NCBI RefSeq assembly: GCF_000771745.2
Contig: NZ_JPSL02000036.1
Coordinates: 1-64,000 of the forward strand
From: Thermus filiformis
GTDB lineage: Bacteria > Deinococcota > Deinococci > Deinococcales > Thermaceae
DNA: 64,000 nt
Direction: 5' to 3'
Part shown: positions 24,317 through 32,287 of the stretch, piece after piece
Numbering within the stretch: the first letter of the stretch is position 1
How the letters are laid out: every line of letters starts with the position of its first letter
Program-made: the position numbers and the translations under genes
The notes under the pieces: generated by a model
What the model saw: only the letters and a program-made list of their open reading frames with translations
Databases searched by the model: none
What the model was told of the DNA's origin: nothing

Positions 24317-25068
24317 GGGTGGCGGTGCTCACGGGGGCCTCTGGGGGGATGGGGTTTGCCGTGGCCCGGCGGCTTGGGGCGGAGGGGTACGCCCTGGTGG
24401 TGAATAGCCGCGACCCCTCCTTGGCGGTGCGGCGATTGGAGGAGGAGGGGTACCGGGCGGTGGGGGTGGCCGGGGATATCGCGGAGGAGGGGACGGCGGG
24501 GCGGATTTTGGAGGCGGCGGAGGGGTTCGGGCGGCTGGACGCCCTGCTTTTGAACCACGGGGGTCCGCCGGTGAAGGCGTTTTTGGAGGTGGGGGACGAG
24601 GAGTGGCGGCGGTGGTACGAGGTGATGGTGGTAGGTCCCTTGCGGCTTTTGCGGCTTTGCGTTCCGCTTTTTCGCCGCTCTGGGGGCGGGCGGGTGGTGG
24701 CCATCGCCTCGTTTACGGTGAAGAGCCCCTATCCCGGGATCGTGCTTTCCAACGCCTTACGTGCGGCCTTGGTGAACGCGTTGAAGACGGCGGCTTTGGA
24801 GCTGGGGCGGGAGGGGGTTTTGGTGAACGCGGTGGCTCCGGGGTACATTTTGACGGAGCGGATAGCGGAGTGGAACCGGGGCCAGGCGGCGCGGGAGGGG
24901 GTGAGTCCCGAGGAGGTGGCGGCGCGGACGGTGGCGGGGATTCCCTTGGGGCGGTACGGGACGCCGGAGGAGATGGCGGAGGCGATCGCCTTTCTCCTTT
25001 CGCCGAGGAACGGGTACATCACGGGGCAGCTCCTCCTGGTGGACGGGGGCCTCGTGGTGGCTAATTAA
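24313..25068 (+). CDS. divergent short-chain dehydrogenase/reductase-like protein
   Basis: The 251-residue product has the SDR fold: LTGASGGMGFAVARRLGAEGY at the N-terminus, LLNHGGPP in place of NNAG, and VNAVAPGYILTERI. The expected YxxxK active-site pair is absent: after VAIASF the sequence runs PYPGIVLSNALRAALVN. Such FabG-like divergent SDRs are known and may have altered or no classical activity. It overlaps the cupin by 4 bp and precedes the second hydroxylase gene. Confidence 0.8.
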   Translation: MRVAVLTGASGGMGFAVARRLGAEGYALVVNSRDPSLAVRRLEEEGYRAVGVAGDIAEEGTAGRILEAAEGFGRLDALLLNHGGPPVKAFLEVGDEEWRRWYEVMVVGPLRLLRLCVPLFRRSGGGRVVAIASFTVKSPYPGIVLSNALRAALVNALKTAALELGREGVLVNAVAPGYILTERIAEWNRGQAAREGVSPEEVAARTVAGIPLGRYGTPEEMAEAIAFLLSPRNGYITGQLLLVDGGLVVAN

Positions 25069-25079
25069 GGAGGTGGAGG

Positions 25080-26255
25080 ATGCTTAAGACGGAGGCGAGG
25101 GATCTTTTGGCTAGGGCTAAGGCTTGGGCGGAGGAAGCGGAGCGGGAGGCCTTTGAGGCAGACCGGAACGCCCGCTTTTCCCAGGAGCTCATCCGCCGGT
25201 ACCACCGGGAGGGGTTCCACCGGCTGTTGCGGCCCAAGCGCTATGGGGGCGCGGGGCTTGGCCCCCGGGACTTCATGGAGTTCGTGCGGACGGTGGCCTA
25301 CCACAACGTGGCCGCCGCTTGGCTGGCCTACTTCTACCCCATTCACGAGGCTTGGGTGGCCTTCTTGCCTCCCAAGGGCCGGAAGGAGATCTTCCAAAGC
25401 GACGAGCTGGTGGTGGACGTATTCACCCCCCTGGGGAAGGTGGAACCGGAGGGGGAGGGCTTCCGCCTGAGCGGGGAGTGGAAGTTCGCCAGCGGGGTCC
25501 TCTACGCGCAGTGGATCGGTCTCGGGGCCATGGTCCCCCTGGAGGGGGGACCTCCCCAGCCCTGCCTGATGGCCGTAAGGGTGGACGAGGTGGAGATCGT
25601 GGAGAACTGGGACACCCTGGGCCTTAGGCCCACAGGGAGCCACGGCATCCGGGCGGAGGGCGTCTACGTACCCCCGGAGCGGATCCTGCCCCTTATCCCC
25701 GTGGTTTCCACCGGCAAGCCCATCGGCGGGGAGTACGACGAGGACGAGCCCCTGTACCGGGTCCCCTTCATGCCCATGTTCCTGATGGGCTTCCCCGCCC
25801 TGGCCCTGGGGGGAGCGGAGCGCCTGGTGGAGATGTTCGCGGAGCGCACCCGCAACCGGGCCCGGATCTACCAGCTGGGGGCCCGGGAGGCGGAGAACGT
25901 CAGCGGGATCCACGCCATGGGCGAGATTCACCTTAAGCTGGAGACCCTGCGGGCCCTGTACGAGCGGTATGCGAACCAGCTGGAGGCCTGGGTGGCGGAG
26001 GGGTACTCCGTGGCGACGGACGAGGAGCGGGAGCGGATGTTCGCCCTGCGGGCGGCGGTGACCAAGGGGGCGGCGGACCTGGCCACCCAGGTCCTGACCA
26101 CCCTTGGGGGGACGGCCGTGTACAAGGGCGACAAGGTGGAGCTCTTCGTGCGGGACCTCCTCACGGTGGCCTGCCACACCACCCTCCTGTACGAGGACGC
26201 CCTGCAGGGGTACGGCAAGGCCCTTCTCGGTTTGGGCGGTCATCCCCTCTGGTAA
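25080..26255 (+). CDS. acyl-CoA-dehydrogenase-fold flavin monooxygenase (group D, HpaH/HsaA-like)
   Basis: The 391-residue protein has an acyl-CoA dehydrogenase fold: an N-terminal helical domain (LIRRYHREGFHRLLRPKRYGGAGL), a beta domain (FRLSGEWKFASGVLYAQWIGLGA) and a C-terminal four-helix domain ending LYEDALQGYGKALL. The lack of a clear catalytic Glu for CoA esters and the context of an extradiol dioxygenase 29 bp downstream suggest a reduced-flavin-dependent hydroxylase of another phenolic substrate. It may share the flavin reductase at 23502. Nitroalkane-oxidase-like activity cannot be excluded. AAGGAGGTGG precedes the ATG. Confidence 0.72.
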   Translation: MLKTEARDLLARAKAWAEEAEREAFEADRNARFSQELIRRYHREGFHRLLRPKRYGGAGLGPRDFMEFVRTVAYHNVAAAWLAYFYPIHEAWVAFLPPKGRKEIFQSDELVVDVFTPLGKVEPEGEGFRLSGEWKFASGVLYAQWIGLGAMVPLEGGPPQPCLMAVRVDEVEIVENWDTLGLRPTGSHGIRAEGVYVPPERILPLIPVVSTGKPIGGEYDEDEPLYRVPFMPMFLMGFPALALGGAERLVEMFAERTRNRARIYQLGAREAENVSGIHAMGEIHLKLETLRALYERYANQLEAWVAEGYSVATDEERERMFALRAAVTKGAADLATQVLTTLGGTAVYKGDKVELFVRDLLTVACHTTLLYEDALQGYGKALLGLGGHPLW

Positions 26256-26284
26256 GGGGATGTGGGCAAAGGGAGGTGAGGGCG

Positions 26285-27277
26285 ATGGGACAGTTGGAGG
26301 TGGCGAAGCTGGGGCACGTGGCGCTGGAGGTGCCGGACCTGGAGGGCTCCCTCCGGTTCTGGCGGGACATCGTGGGCCTGGAGGAGGTGGAGCGCCGGGA
26401 CGGGGAGGTGTACCTGCGGGCCTGGGGGGAGTTTGAGCACCACAGCCTGATCCTGATGCAGGGGGAGGAGGCTCAGCTCCACCACGTGGGCTGGAAGGCC
26501 CGCCGCCCCGAGGACGTGGCCGCCTTCCGGGACTACCTGAGGGCGCAGGGGGTGGAGGTGGAGGAGGTGGACCCGGGGACGGAGGCGGGCCAGGGGTACG
26601 CCATCCGCTTCTTCGTTCCCACCAGCGGCCACCCCTTTGAGATCTACTACCAGATGGAGCGGCCCGGGGCCCCGGAGGAGAAGCGGTCCCGGCTGAAGAA
26701 CCAGGTCTACCGGGCCTTCGCCCGGGGGGTTTCCCCGCGGCGCATTGACCACGTGAACCTTTGGACGGGGGGGCAGGACCCCACGCCCACCCACGAGTGG
26801 CTCTCCCAGCACATGGGCTTCAAGGTGCGGGAGTACATCCAGCTCCCCGACCTCCGGCTCGGGGCCTGGATGAGCGTGACCCCCCTGGTCCACGACATCG
26901 CGGTGATGTTTGACGGGGCCACCCAGGGGCCGCGCTTCCACCACCTGGCCTACTACCTGGACAACTGGCAGGACGTGTTGCGGGGCCTGACCATCTTCAA
27001 GGAGCACGGGATCCTGCCCGACCTGGGGCCGGGGCAGCACGGGATCAGCCAAGCCTTCTACAGCTACATCCGCGACCCTGCGAGCGGCCACCTGCTGGAG
27101 CTCTTCAGCGGGGGATACCTGATCTTTGACCCGGACTGGGAGCCCTTGGAGTGGCGGCCGGAGGAGCTGGTGGATGGGCTGTTCTGGTGGGGGGACCGCT
27201 GGGACCCCCAGACCCAGCCCAACCACCCCTTCGCCCGCACCACGGGGGTGCGGCGGCCTAAGGTGGCGGCGCGGTAG
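26285..27277 (+). CDS. third extradiol ring-cleavage dioxygenase
   Basis: A two-domain glyoxalase-fold dioxygenase of 330 residues, clearly diverged from the tandem pair. Likely iron ligands are His156 (RRIDHVNLW), His219 or His220 (PRFHHLAYY) and Glu272 (HLLELFSGG). The C-terminal 30 residues are richer in Trp and Arg than in copies 1 and 2. ATG at 26285 has GGGAGGTGA 8 nt upstream; GTG at 26276 sits within that site and is rejected. Pairing with the hydroxylase at 25080 suggests a dedicated substrate, probably a substituted catechol. Confidence 0.88.
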   Translation: MGQLEVAKLGHVALEVPDLEGSLRFWRDIVGLEEVERRDGEVYLRAWGEFEHHSLILMQGEEAQLHHVGWKARRPEDVAAFRDYLRAQGVEVEEVDPGTEAGQGYAIRFFVPTSGHPFEIYYQMERPGAPEEKRSRLKNQVYRAFARGVSPRRIDHVNLWTGGQDPTPTHEWLSQHMGFKVREYIQLPDLRLGAWMSVTPLVHDIAVMFDGATQGPRFHHLAYYLDNWQDVLRGLTIFKEHGILPDLGPGQHGISQAFYSYIRDPASGHLLELFSGGYLIFDPDWEPLEWRPEELVDGLFWWGDRWDPQTQPNHPFARTTGVRRPKVAAR

Positions 27278-27289
27278 CGGAGCAGAGGC

Positions 27290-27327
27290 GGCGGGGGAAG
27301 CGGAAACCCCCTTCCCCCGCCTTTTCT
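27290..27327 (+). terminator. terminator between the third dioxygenase and the hydrolase
   Basis: GGCGGGGGAAG (27290-27300) pairs perfectly with CTTCCCCCGCC (27311-27321) around a 10-nt loop, followed by TTTTCT. Because the next gene starts 12 bp later, it may reduce rather than end transcription, or the hydrolase may have its own promoter. Confidence 0.75.
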
Positions 27328-27338
27328 AAGGGGGACGT

Positions 27339-28178
27339 ATGGAAAAGCTTAAGGTAAAAACGGGAGAGTACCAGACCTCCTTGTACCGGAACGGCCAAGG
27401 AGAGGCGGTCCTCTTCATCCACGGCTCCGGGCCCGGGGCCACGGGGCTTTCCAACTGGCAGCTGGCCCTGCCGGAGCTGGGCAAGGACTTCCTCGGCCTG
27501 GCCCCGGACCTTCTGGGCTACGGGGAGAGCGACCACCCCGACCCGCCCCCGAGGGGGGCCCGGGCCTGGATGCGCCTCTGGGTGGACCAGCTCCTGGCCC
27601 TTCTGGACGCCCTGGGGATCGGGGAGGCCCACCTGGTGGGGAACTCCTTGGGCGGGGCCATCGCCCTCCACCTCCTCATGGAGGCCCCGGAGCGCTTCCG
27701 CAGGGTGGTCCTGATGGGCCCTGCGGGGGCGCCCTTCCCCATCCCTCCGGAGCTGGACCGGATCTGGGGCTTCTACGAGGACCCCACCTTAAGCGCCATG
27801 AAGAACGCCATCCGCTGGTTCGCCTACGACGAGGGCTTCATCCGGGACCGGCTGGAGGAGATCGCCCGGATGCGCCTGGAGGCGGCCCTGAGGCCGGAGG
27901 TGCGCCGGAGCTTTGAGGCCATGTGGCCCAGGCCGCGGCAGGAGGCCATAGACCAGCTGGTGGTGCCCCCCTCGGCCCTCAGGCGGATCCCCCACCCGGT
28001 CCTCATCCTGCACGGGCTCCAGGACCGGATCGTTCCCTACGAGACGAGCCTCTACCTGGCGGAGCACCTGCCGAACGCCAGCGTCCACCTGGTGGCCCGG
28101 TGCAGCCACTGGGTGCAGATCGAGTGGGCGGACACCTTCCACGCCCTGGTGCGGGCCTTCCTCAAGGGGGAGGTGTAG
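27339..28178 (+). CDS. 2-hydroxymuconate semialdehyde hydrolase-type alpha/beta hydrolase (DmpD/XylF)
   Basis: It hydrolyses ring-cleavage products, releasing formate or another acid and 2-hydroxypenta-2,4-dienoate. The 279-residue alpha/beta hydrolase has the oxyanion motif VLFIHGSGPGATGLSNW, nucleophile Ser103 in VGNSLGGAIAL, Asp in LHGLQDRIVP and His in RCSHWVQIE. HGSGPGA is typical of meta-cleavage hydrolases. It begins the gene run that completes the pathway. Confidence 0.88.
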   Translation: MEKLKVKTGEYQTSLYRNGQGEAVLFIHGSGPGATGLSNWQLALPELGKDFLGLAPDLLGYGESDHPDPPPRGARAWMRLWVDQLLALLDALGIGEAHLVGNSLGGAIALHLLMEAPERFRRVVLMGPAGAPFPIPPELDRIWGFYEDPTLSAMKNAIRWFAYDEGFIRDRLEEIARMRLEAALRPEVRRSFEAMWPRPRQEAIDQLVVPPSALRRIPHPVLILHGLQDRIVPYETSLYLAEHLPNASVHLVARCSHWVQIEWADTFHALVRAFLKGEV

Positions 28179-28613
28179 GTGGCCTGGTTCTACCTCTTCG
28201 CCCTCCTGGCCGGGGCCATGCTGCCCGTCCAGGCGGGGGTGAACGCCCGGCTCGCCCAGGTGCTGGAGCACCCGGTCCGCTCGGCCCTGGTCTCCTTCGG
28301 GGTGGGGACGGTGGCCCTTCTCGTCCTCGCCTACCTCCTCTCCGGGCCCTCCTGGCCCTGGTCCCGGGCCCTCTCCGCCCCCCTTTGGGTCTACGCCGGG
28401 GGGCTTCTGGGGGCGGTCTACGTGGTGGCCTCCATCGTCCTGGCCCCCCGGCTCGGGGCCCTGCTCACCTTTGCCCTGGTCATCGCGGGCCAGCTTCTGG
28501 CCTCGGCCCTTTTGGACCACCTGGGCCTCCTCTACCCCCGAAGGCCCCTGGACCCCTTGCGGATCGTGGGTATCCTCCTTCTCGTCCTGGGCGTGGTCCT
28601 CGTGCGGAGGTAG
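28179..28613 (+). CDS. small DMT-type membrane transporter (DUF606/YdcZ-like)
   Basis: The 144-residue protein has about five hydrophobic segments and begins LLAGAMLPVQAGVNARLAQ, typical of the DUF606 branch of the drug/metabolite transporter superfamily, which works as short paired or dimeric units. A substrate is not known; uptake of an aromatic compound or export of an intermediate would suit the operon. GTG at 28179 abuts the hydrolase stop. Confidence 0.7.
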   Translation: MAWFYLFALLAGAMLPVQAGVNARLAQVLEHPVRSALVSFGVGTVALLVLAYLLSGPSWPWSRALSAPLWVYAGGLLGAVYVVASIVLAPRLGALLTFALVIAGQLLASALLDHLGLLYPRRPLDPLRIVGILLLVLGVVLVRR

Positions 28614-28615
28614 GC

Positions 28616-28834
28616 ATGGTGGTGCTGAAGGTGACGATGCTGGAAGGCCGCCCTTTGGAGAAGAAGCGGGAGTTGGTGCGGCGGCTTGCGGAGATGGCCT
28701 CGAGGCTTCTGGGGGAGCCGTACGAGGAGGTCCGGGTCGTCCTCTACGAGGTGCGTCGGGACCAGTGGGCGGCGGGGGGCGTCCTCTTCTCGGACAAGGA
28801 GACGGAGCCGGGTGAGGGAGGGAGAGGGGCATGA
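28616..28834 (+). CDS. 4-oxalocrotonate tautomerase-like protein lacking N-terminal Pro
   Basis: A 72-residue tautomerase-fold protein (VTMLEGRPLEKKRELVRRLAEMASRLLG, EEVRVVLYEVRRDQWAAGGVLFSD). Family members use Pro1, exposed by removal of Met, as the catalytic base. Here the second codon is GTG (Val), and no upstream start gives Pro. It may be inactive, act as a subunit with an active partner such as the protein at 32120, or use another mechanism. It overlaps the decarboxylase gene by 4 bp. Confidence 0.8.
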   Translation: MVVLKVTMLEGRPLEKKRELVRRLAEMASRLLGEPYEEVRVVLYEVRRDQWAAGGVLFSDKETEPGEGGRGA

Positions 28835-29526
28835 CGCTTCTGGAGGCGGTGAAGAGGGCAAGGGAGGAGCGGAGGACCCTCCCCGGGGGCCGGGACTGGG
28901 GGGTGGGCCTGGAGGGGGCCTACCGGGTGCAGGAGGCCCTCTTCCCGGGGCCCCTGAAGGGGTACAAGCTGGGCCTGGTCTCCCCGGCCAAGCAGGCGCA
29001 GATGGGCCTCGCTGAGCCCCTCTTTGGCCGGGTCCACCCGGGGATGCTCTGGGAGCGGGTGGAGCTTTCCCGCCTGATCCAGCCCCGGGTGGAGCCGGAG
29101 GTGGCGGTGGTCCTGAAGGAGGACCTCCCTCCCGGCGCCTCCTTTGGGGAGGCCTACCGGGCGGTCGGAGGGTTCTTCCTGGCCGTGGACGTCCTGGACT
29201 CCGTCTGGGAGGGGTACCGCTTCACGGCGGAGGAGGTGGTGGCGGACAACACCTCCGGGGGAGGCTTCCTGCTCCTCCCCAGGCGGTTTTCCCGGCTTCC
29301 CCGGGGAAGCCTCCGCCTTTACCTGAACGGGGAGAAGGTGGCGGAGGGCCCGGTGGAGGCCCTGGGGGACCCCGGGGAGCGGCTCCTTTGGCTTTCGGCG
29401 CGGGTGGGGGGGCTCAGGGCGGGCCAGGTGGTCTTCCTGGGCTCCCCCGCCCCGGCGGCCCCCTTGGGGCCGGGGGTGCTGGAGCTCTGGGGCGAGGGGG
29501 GGGTCCTCCTCGCCCGGGTGTCGTAG
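28831..29526 (+). CDS. 4-oxalocrotonate decarboxylase-type protein (hydratase/decarboxylase family)
   Basis: The 231-residue product belongs to the fumarylacetoacetase-fold hydratase/decarboxylase group. It has GYKLGLVSPAKQAQMGLAEPLFG, the acidic metal-binding PRVEPEVAVVLK and VDVLDSVW, and VADNTSGGGFLL. Compared with the sister gene at 31055, the motif after VADN is less like hydratases, so I assign decarboxylation of 4-oxalocrotonate. The two enzymes usually form a complex. The assignment of which is which is inference. Confidence 0.72.
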   Translation: MTLLEAVKRAREERRTLPGGRDWGVGLEGAYRVQEALFPGPLKGYKLGLVSPAKQAQMGLAEPLFGRVHPGMLWERVELSRLIQPRVEPEVAVVLKEDLPPGASFGEAYRAVGGFFLAVDVLDSVWEGYRFTAEEVVADNTSGGGFLLLPRRFSRLPRGSLRLYLNGEKVAEGPVEALGDPGERLLWLSARVGGLRAGQVVFLGSPAPAAPLGPGVLELWGEGGVLLARVS

Positions 29527-29536
29527 GAGGTGGCCT

Positions 29537-31045
29537 ATGGTGGAACCCAGGATCTACAAGGAGACGGCGGAGCGGCTTAAGGCCTTGGGCTTTCCCTTTG
29601 AGCTTCCCCTCGAGGTCACCCACTACATCGGCGGGGAGTTCGTGCGGGGGGAGAACTTCTTCCCGGTGGTCTACCCGGCCACGGGGGAGGTGATCGGGAC
29701 CGCCCCCGAGGGCAGGGCCAAGGAGGTGGAGGCGGCGGTGGCGGCGGCCAAGGAGGCCTTCCGGAAGTGGAGCAAACTCCCCCCGAGCCAGCGCCGGCCC
29801 TACCTGCGCCGCTTCGCGGAGAAGATCCGGGAGTACCGGCCCGTCTTTGAGGTGCTGGAGACCCTGGACGTGGGCCGGCCCATCCACGAGAACCGGCTGG
29901 GCTACGTGGACCGGATGGCCAACAACATTGAGTTCTTCGCCGACTTCGCCGTGACCCACGGCTCCGAGGCCTACCCCATGGAGAACGGCTACATCAACTA
30001 CGTCCTCCGCTTCCCCGTGGGGGTGGCGGCCCTCATCACCCCCTGGAACATGCCCAGCATGCTCGCCACCTGGAAGATCGGGCCCACCCTGGCCTTCGGG
30101 AACACGGCCGTCCTCAAGCCCGCGGAGTTCACCCCCCTGGGCGCGTGGCTCCTCGCCCGCTGCGCCCACGAGGCGGGGCTTCCCCCCGGGGTCTTCAACG
30201 TGGTCCACGGCTTCGGGCCGGACTCGGCCGGGGAGCTCCTCACCCGCCACCCCGACGTGCGCCTGGTCTCCTTCACCGGGGAGACCACCACGGGGAAGAT
30301 CATCATGCGCAACGCCTCCGACACCCTGAAGCGGCTCTCCATGGAGCTGGGCGGGAAGGCCCCCAACCTCATCTTTGAGAGCGCGGACCTGGACCGGGCG
30401 GTGGAGGTGACCCTGCGGGCCAGCTTCTTCAACCAGGGGGAGGTTTGCCTGGCGGGCTCGAGGCTTTTGGTGCAGCGCTCGGTGTACGAGCCCTTCCTGG
30501 AGAAGCTGGTGGCCGCGGCCAAGGCCCTCAAGGTGGGGGACCCCCTGGACCCCGAGACCCGCATGGGGGCCCTCATCGCCGAGGAGCACCTGAACAAGGT
30601 GATGTCCTACGTGGAGATCGCCCGGGAAACCGCCACCATCCTCACCGGAGGAAAGCGGCCCGAGCTTCCCCACCCCTTTGACAAGGGGTACTTCCTCGAG
30701 CCCACCGTAGTGGTGGACGTCAAGCCCTCGGACAAGGTCTGCCAGGAGGAGATCTTCGGCCCCATGGTGGTGGTCATGCCCTTTGACACCGAGGAGGAGG
30801 CGATCGCCCTAGCCAACAACACCCCCTACGGCCTCAACGCCATCCTCCAGACCCGGGACGTGGGCCAGGCGGTGCGGGTCGCAGAGGCCCTGGAGGTGGG
30901 GACGGTCTGGATCAACGACTGGTTCGTGCGGGACCTCCGCGTGCCCTTCGGGGGGGCGAAGCAGTCGGGGATCGGCCGGGAGGGGGGGCATTACGGGTAC
31001 GAGTTCTACTACGAGACCAAGAACGTCTGCATCGCCAACCGCTAG
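29537..31045 (+). CDS. 2-hydroxymuconate semialdehyde dehydrogenase (DmpC/XylG type)
   Basis: It oxidises the ring-cleavage semialdehyde to 4-oxalocrotonate with NAD+, opening the oxalocrotonate branch. The 502-residue aldehyde dehydrogenase has Asn171 in ITPWNMPSML, Glu270 in SMELGGKAPN and catalytic Cys304 in NQGEVCLAGSR. The NQGEVCLAGSR form and GRPIHENR are typical of hydroxymuconate or carboxymethyl-hydroxymuconate semialdehyde dehydrogenases. Context favours the former. AGGAGGTGG precedes the ATG. Confidence 0.88.
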   Translation: MVEPRIYKETAERLKALGFPFELPLEVTHYIGGEFVRGENFFPVVYPATGEVIGTAPEGRAKEVEAAVAAAKEAFRKWSKLPPSQRRPYLRRFAEKIREYRPVFEVLETLDVGRPIHENRLGYVDRMANNIEFFADFAVTHGSEAYPMENGYINYVLRFPVGVAALITPWNMPSMLATWKIGPTLAFGNTAVLKPAEFTPLGAWLLARCAHEAGLPPGVFNVVHGFGPDSAGELLTRHPDVRLVSFTGETTTGKIIMRNASDTLKRLSMELGGKAPNLIFESADLDRAVEVTLRASFFNQGEVCLAGSRLLVQRSVYEPFLEKLVAAAKALKVGDPLDPETRMGALIAEEHLNKVMSYVEIARETATILTGGKRPELPHPFDKGYFLEPTVVVDVKPSDKVCQEEIFGPMVVVMPFDTEEEAIALANNTPYGLNAILQTRDVGQAVRVAEALEVGTVWINDWFVRDLRVPFGGAKQSGIGREGGHYGYEFYYETKNVCIANR

Positions 31046-31054
31046 GAGGGGAGC

Positions 31055-31834
31055 GTGGACGCGGAAGCCTTTGCACAGGAGCTGGAGCGGGCCTGGGAGG
31101 AGAGGACCCCCATAGAGCCCCTTTCCGAGCGGGGCCTGAAGGGCGTGGAGGCCGCCTACCGGGTGCAGGAGGCCTGGAACCGGCTCCGCCTGGCCCGGGG
31201 GGACCGGGTGGTGGGGCACAAGATCGGCCTCACCTCCCGGGCCGTCCAGGAGCAGCTGGGGGTGGACCAGCCCGACTTCGGCCACCTCTGGGAAAGCCGC
31301 TTCTTCGGGGTGGGGGAGCGGGCCGAGGTGCCCGCCTCCCTCTTCCTCCAGCCCCGGGTGGAGGGGGAGCTGGCCTTCCTCATCGGGAGGCGGCTTCAGG
31401 GCCCCCACGTGACCCCGGAGGAGGTCCTGGCGGCCACGGAGGCGGTGGCCTTTGCGGTGGAGATCGTGGACTCCCGGATCCGGGACTGGCGCATCCGGAT
31501 TGAGGACACCGTGGCGGACAACGCCTCCTTCGGGGGCTTCCTGGTGGGCCCCTGGGAGCGGGCCCTTTTGGAGGAGGACCTTTCCACCCTGGGCCTGGTC
31601 CTCTACAAGAACGGGGAGGCGGTGGCCCAGGGGGCGGGGGCGGCGTGCCTGGGGCACCCGGCCCGGGCGGTGGCCTGGTTGGCGAATGCCCTCGCCGCCT
31701 TCGGGGTGGCCCTGGAGCCCGGGGAGGTCGTGATGTCCGGGGCCTGGGCCCCGGTGCAGGCGGCGCGGGCGGGGGACCAGTTCACCCTGGTGGCCACCGG
31801 GGGGAGGGCCCTCTCCTTGCGGTTTGTAGACTAG
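31055..31834 (+). CDS. 2-oxopent-4-enoate hydratase (DmpE/MhpD type)
   Basis: It adds water to 2-hydroxypenta-2,4-dienoate to give 4-hydroxy-2-oxovalerate, the substrate of MhpE. The 259-residue product has GHKIGLTSRAVQEQLGVDQPDFGHL, PRVEGELAFLIGRRL, VEIVDSRI and EDTVADNASFGGFLVG, closely matching hydratases of this family. GTG start with GAGGGGAGC upstream. Together with mhpE and mhpF it closes the route to pyruvate and acetyl-CoA. Confidence 0.86.
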   Translation: MDAEAFAQELERAWEERTPIEPLSERGLKGVEAAYRVQEAWNRLRLARGDRVVGHKIGLTSRAVQEQLGVDQPDFGHLWESRFFGVGERAEVPASLFLQPRVEGELAFLIGRRLQGPHVTPEEVLAATEAVAFAVEIVDSRIRDWRIRIEDTVADNASFGGFLVGPWERALLEEDLSTLGLVLYKNGEAVAQGAGAACLGHPARAVAWLANALAAFGVALEPGEVVMSGAWAPVQAARAGDQFTLVATGGRALSLRFVD

Positions 31835-31872
31835 GGAACACAGGGCGCGGGAACCGGGGTCAAGATGGGAAT

Positions 31873-32118
31873 ATGGTACAGGCCGCCTTTTCCCAGAGGC
31901 CCCGGATCTTCCAGCCCGTGTGCGACCTTTGCGGTAGGCCCATGGCCTGGAAGGAGGTGCAAGGGCGGGTGTTCTTCTTCTCCTTTGAGAACCACTCCGG
32001 CCTCCTCCTCCTTTGCCCCGCCTGCCAGGGGCACGAGACCCTGCCTCCTGGCCTCCGCCTCCTGCCGGACACCATGGGTCCTTTGGCCCTGGCCTACCGC
32101 TACCTGAGGGAGGGTTGA
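31873..32118 (+). CDS. small protein with two CxxC zinc-ribbon-like motifs
   Basis: An 81-residue protein with CDLCGRPMAWKEV and LLCPACQGHET, spaced like a zinc ribbon. The segment between, RVFFFSFENHSGLLLLC, is hydrophobic. No homologue is recognised. It follows the hydratase by about 40 bp and is separated from the tautomerase at 32120 by one base, so it seems to belong to the pathway operon. A role as redox or regulatory accessory cannot be judged. Confidence 0.6.
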   Translation: MVQAAFSQRPRIFQPVCDLCGRPMAWKEVQGRVFFFSFENHSGLLLLCPACQGHETLPPGLRLLPDTMGPLALAYRYLREG

Positions 32119-32119
32119 G

Positions 32120-32287
32120 ATGCCCATGCTGGAGGTCTTGGTCACCCGGGAAAAGCCCCTTACCCGGGAGGAGAAGGAGGCGCTGAAGGAGGAGGCTGAA
32201 GCCCTTTTCCAAGAGGTCCTCGGCACCCCCAAGGGGCGGCTTAGGGTCTTCATCCTGGAGGAAAGGGAGGCCCCGCCCCCCGAGTAG
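32120..32287 (+). CDS. 4-oxalocrotonate tautomerase with N-terminal Pro
   Basis: A 55-residue protein starting MPMLEVLVTREKPLTREEKE and ending EEREAPPPE. Pro directly after Met matches the catalytic Pro1 of 4-oxalocrotonate tautomerases, and the helix after it fits the fold; the sequence is otherwise divergent. It probably interconverts the enol and keto forms of oxalocrotonate. It may be the active partner of the Pro-less paralogue at 28616. GAG ahead of the ATG is a weak ribosome site, so coupling to the previous gene is likely. Confidence 0.7.
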   Translation: MPMLEVLVTREKPLTREEKEALKEEAEALFQEVLGTPKGRLRVFILEEREAPPPE

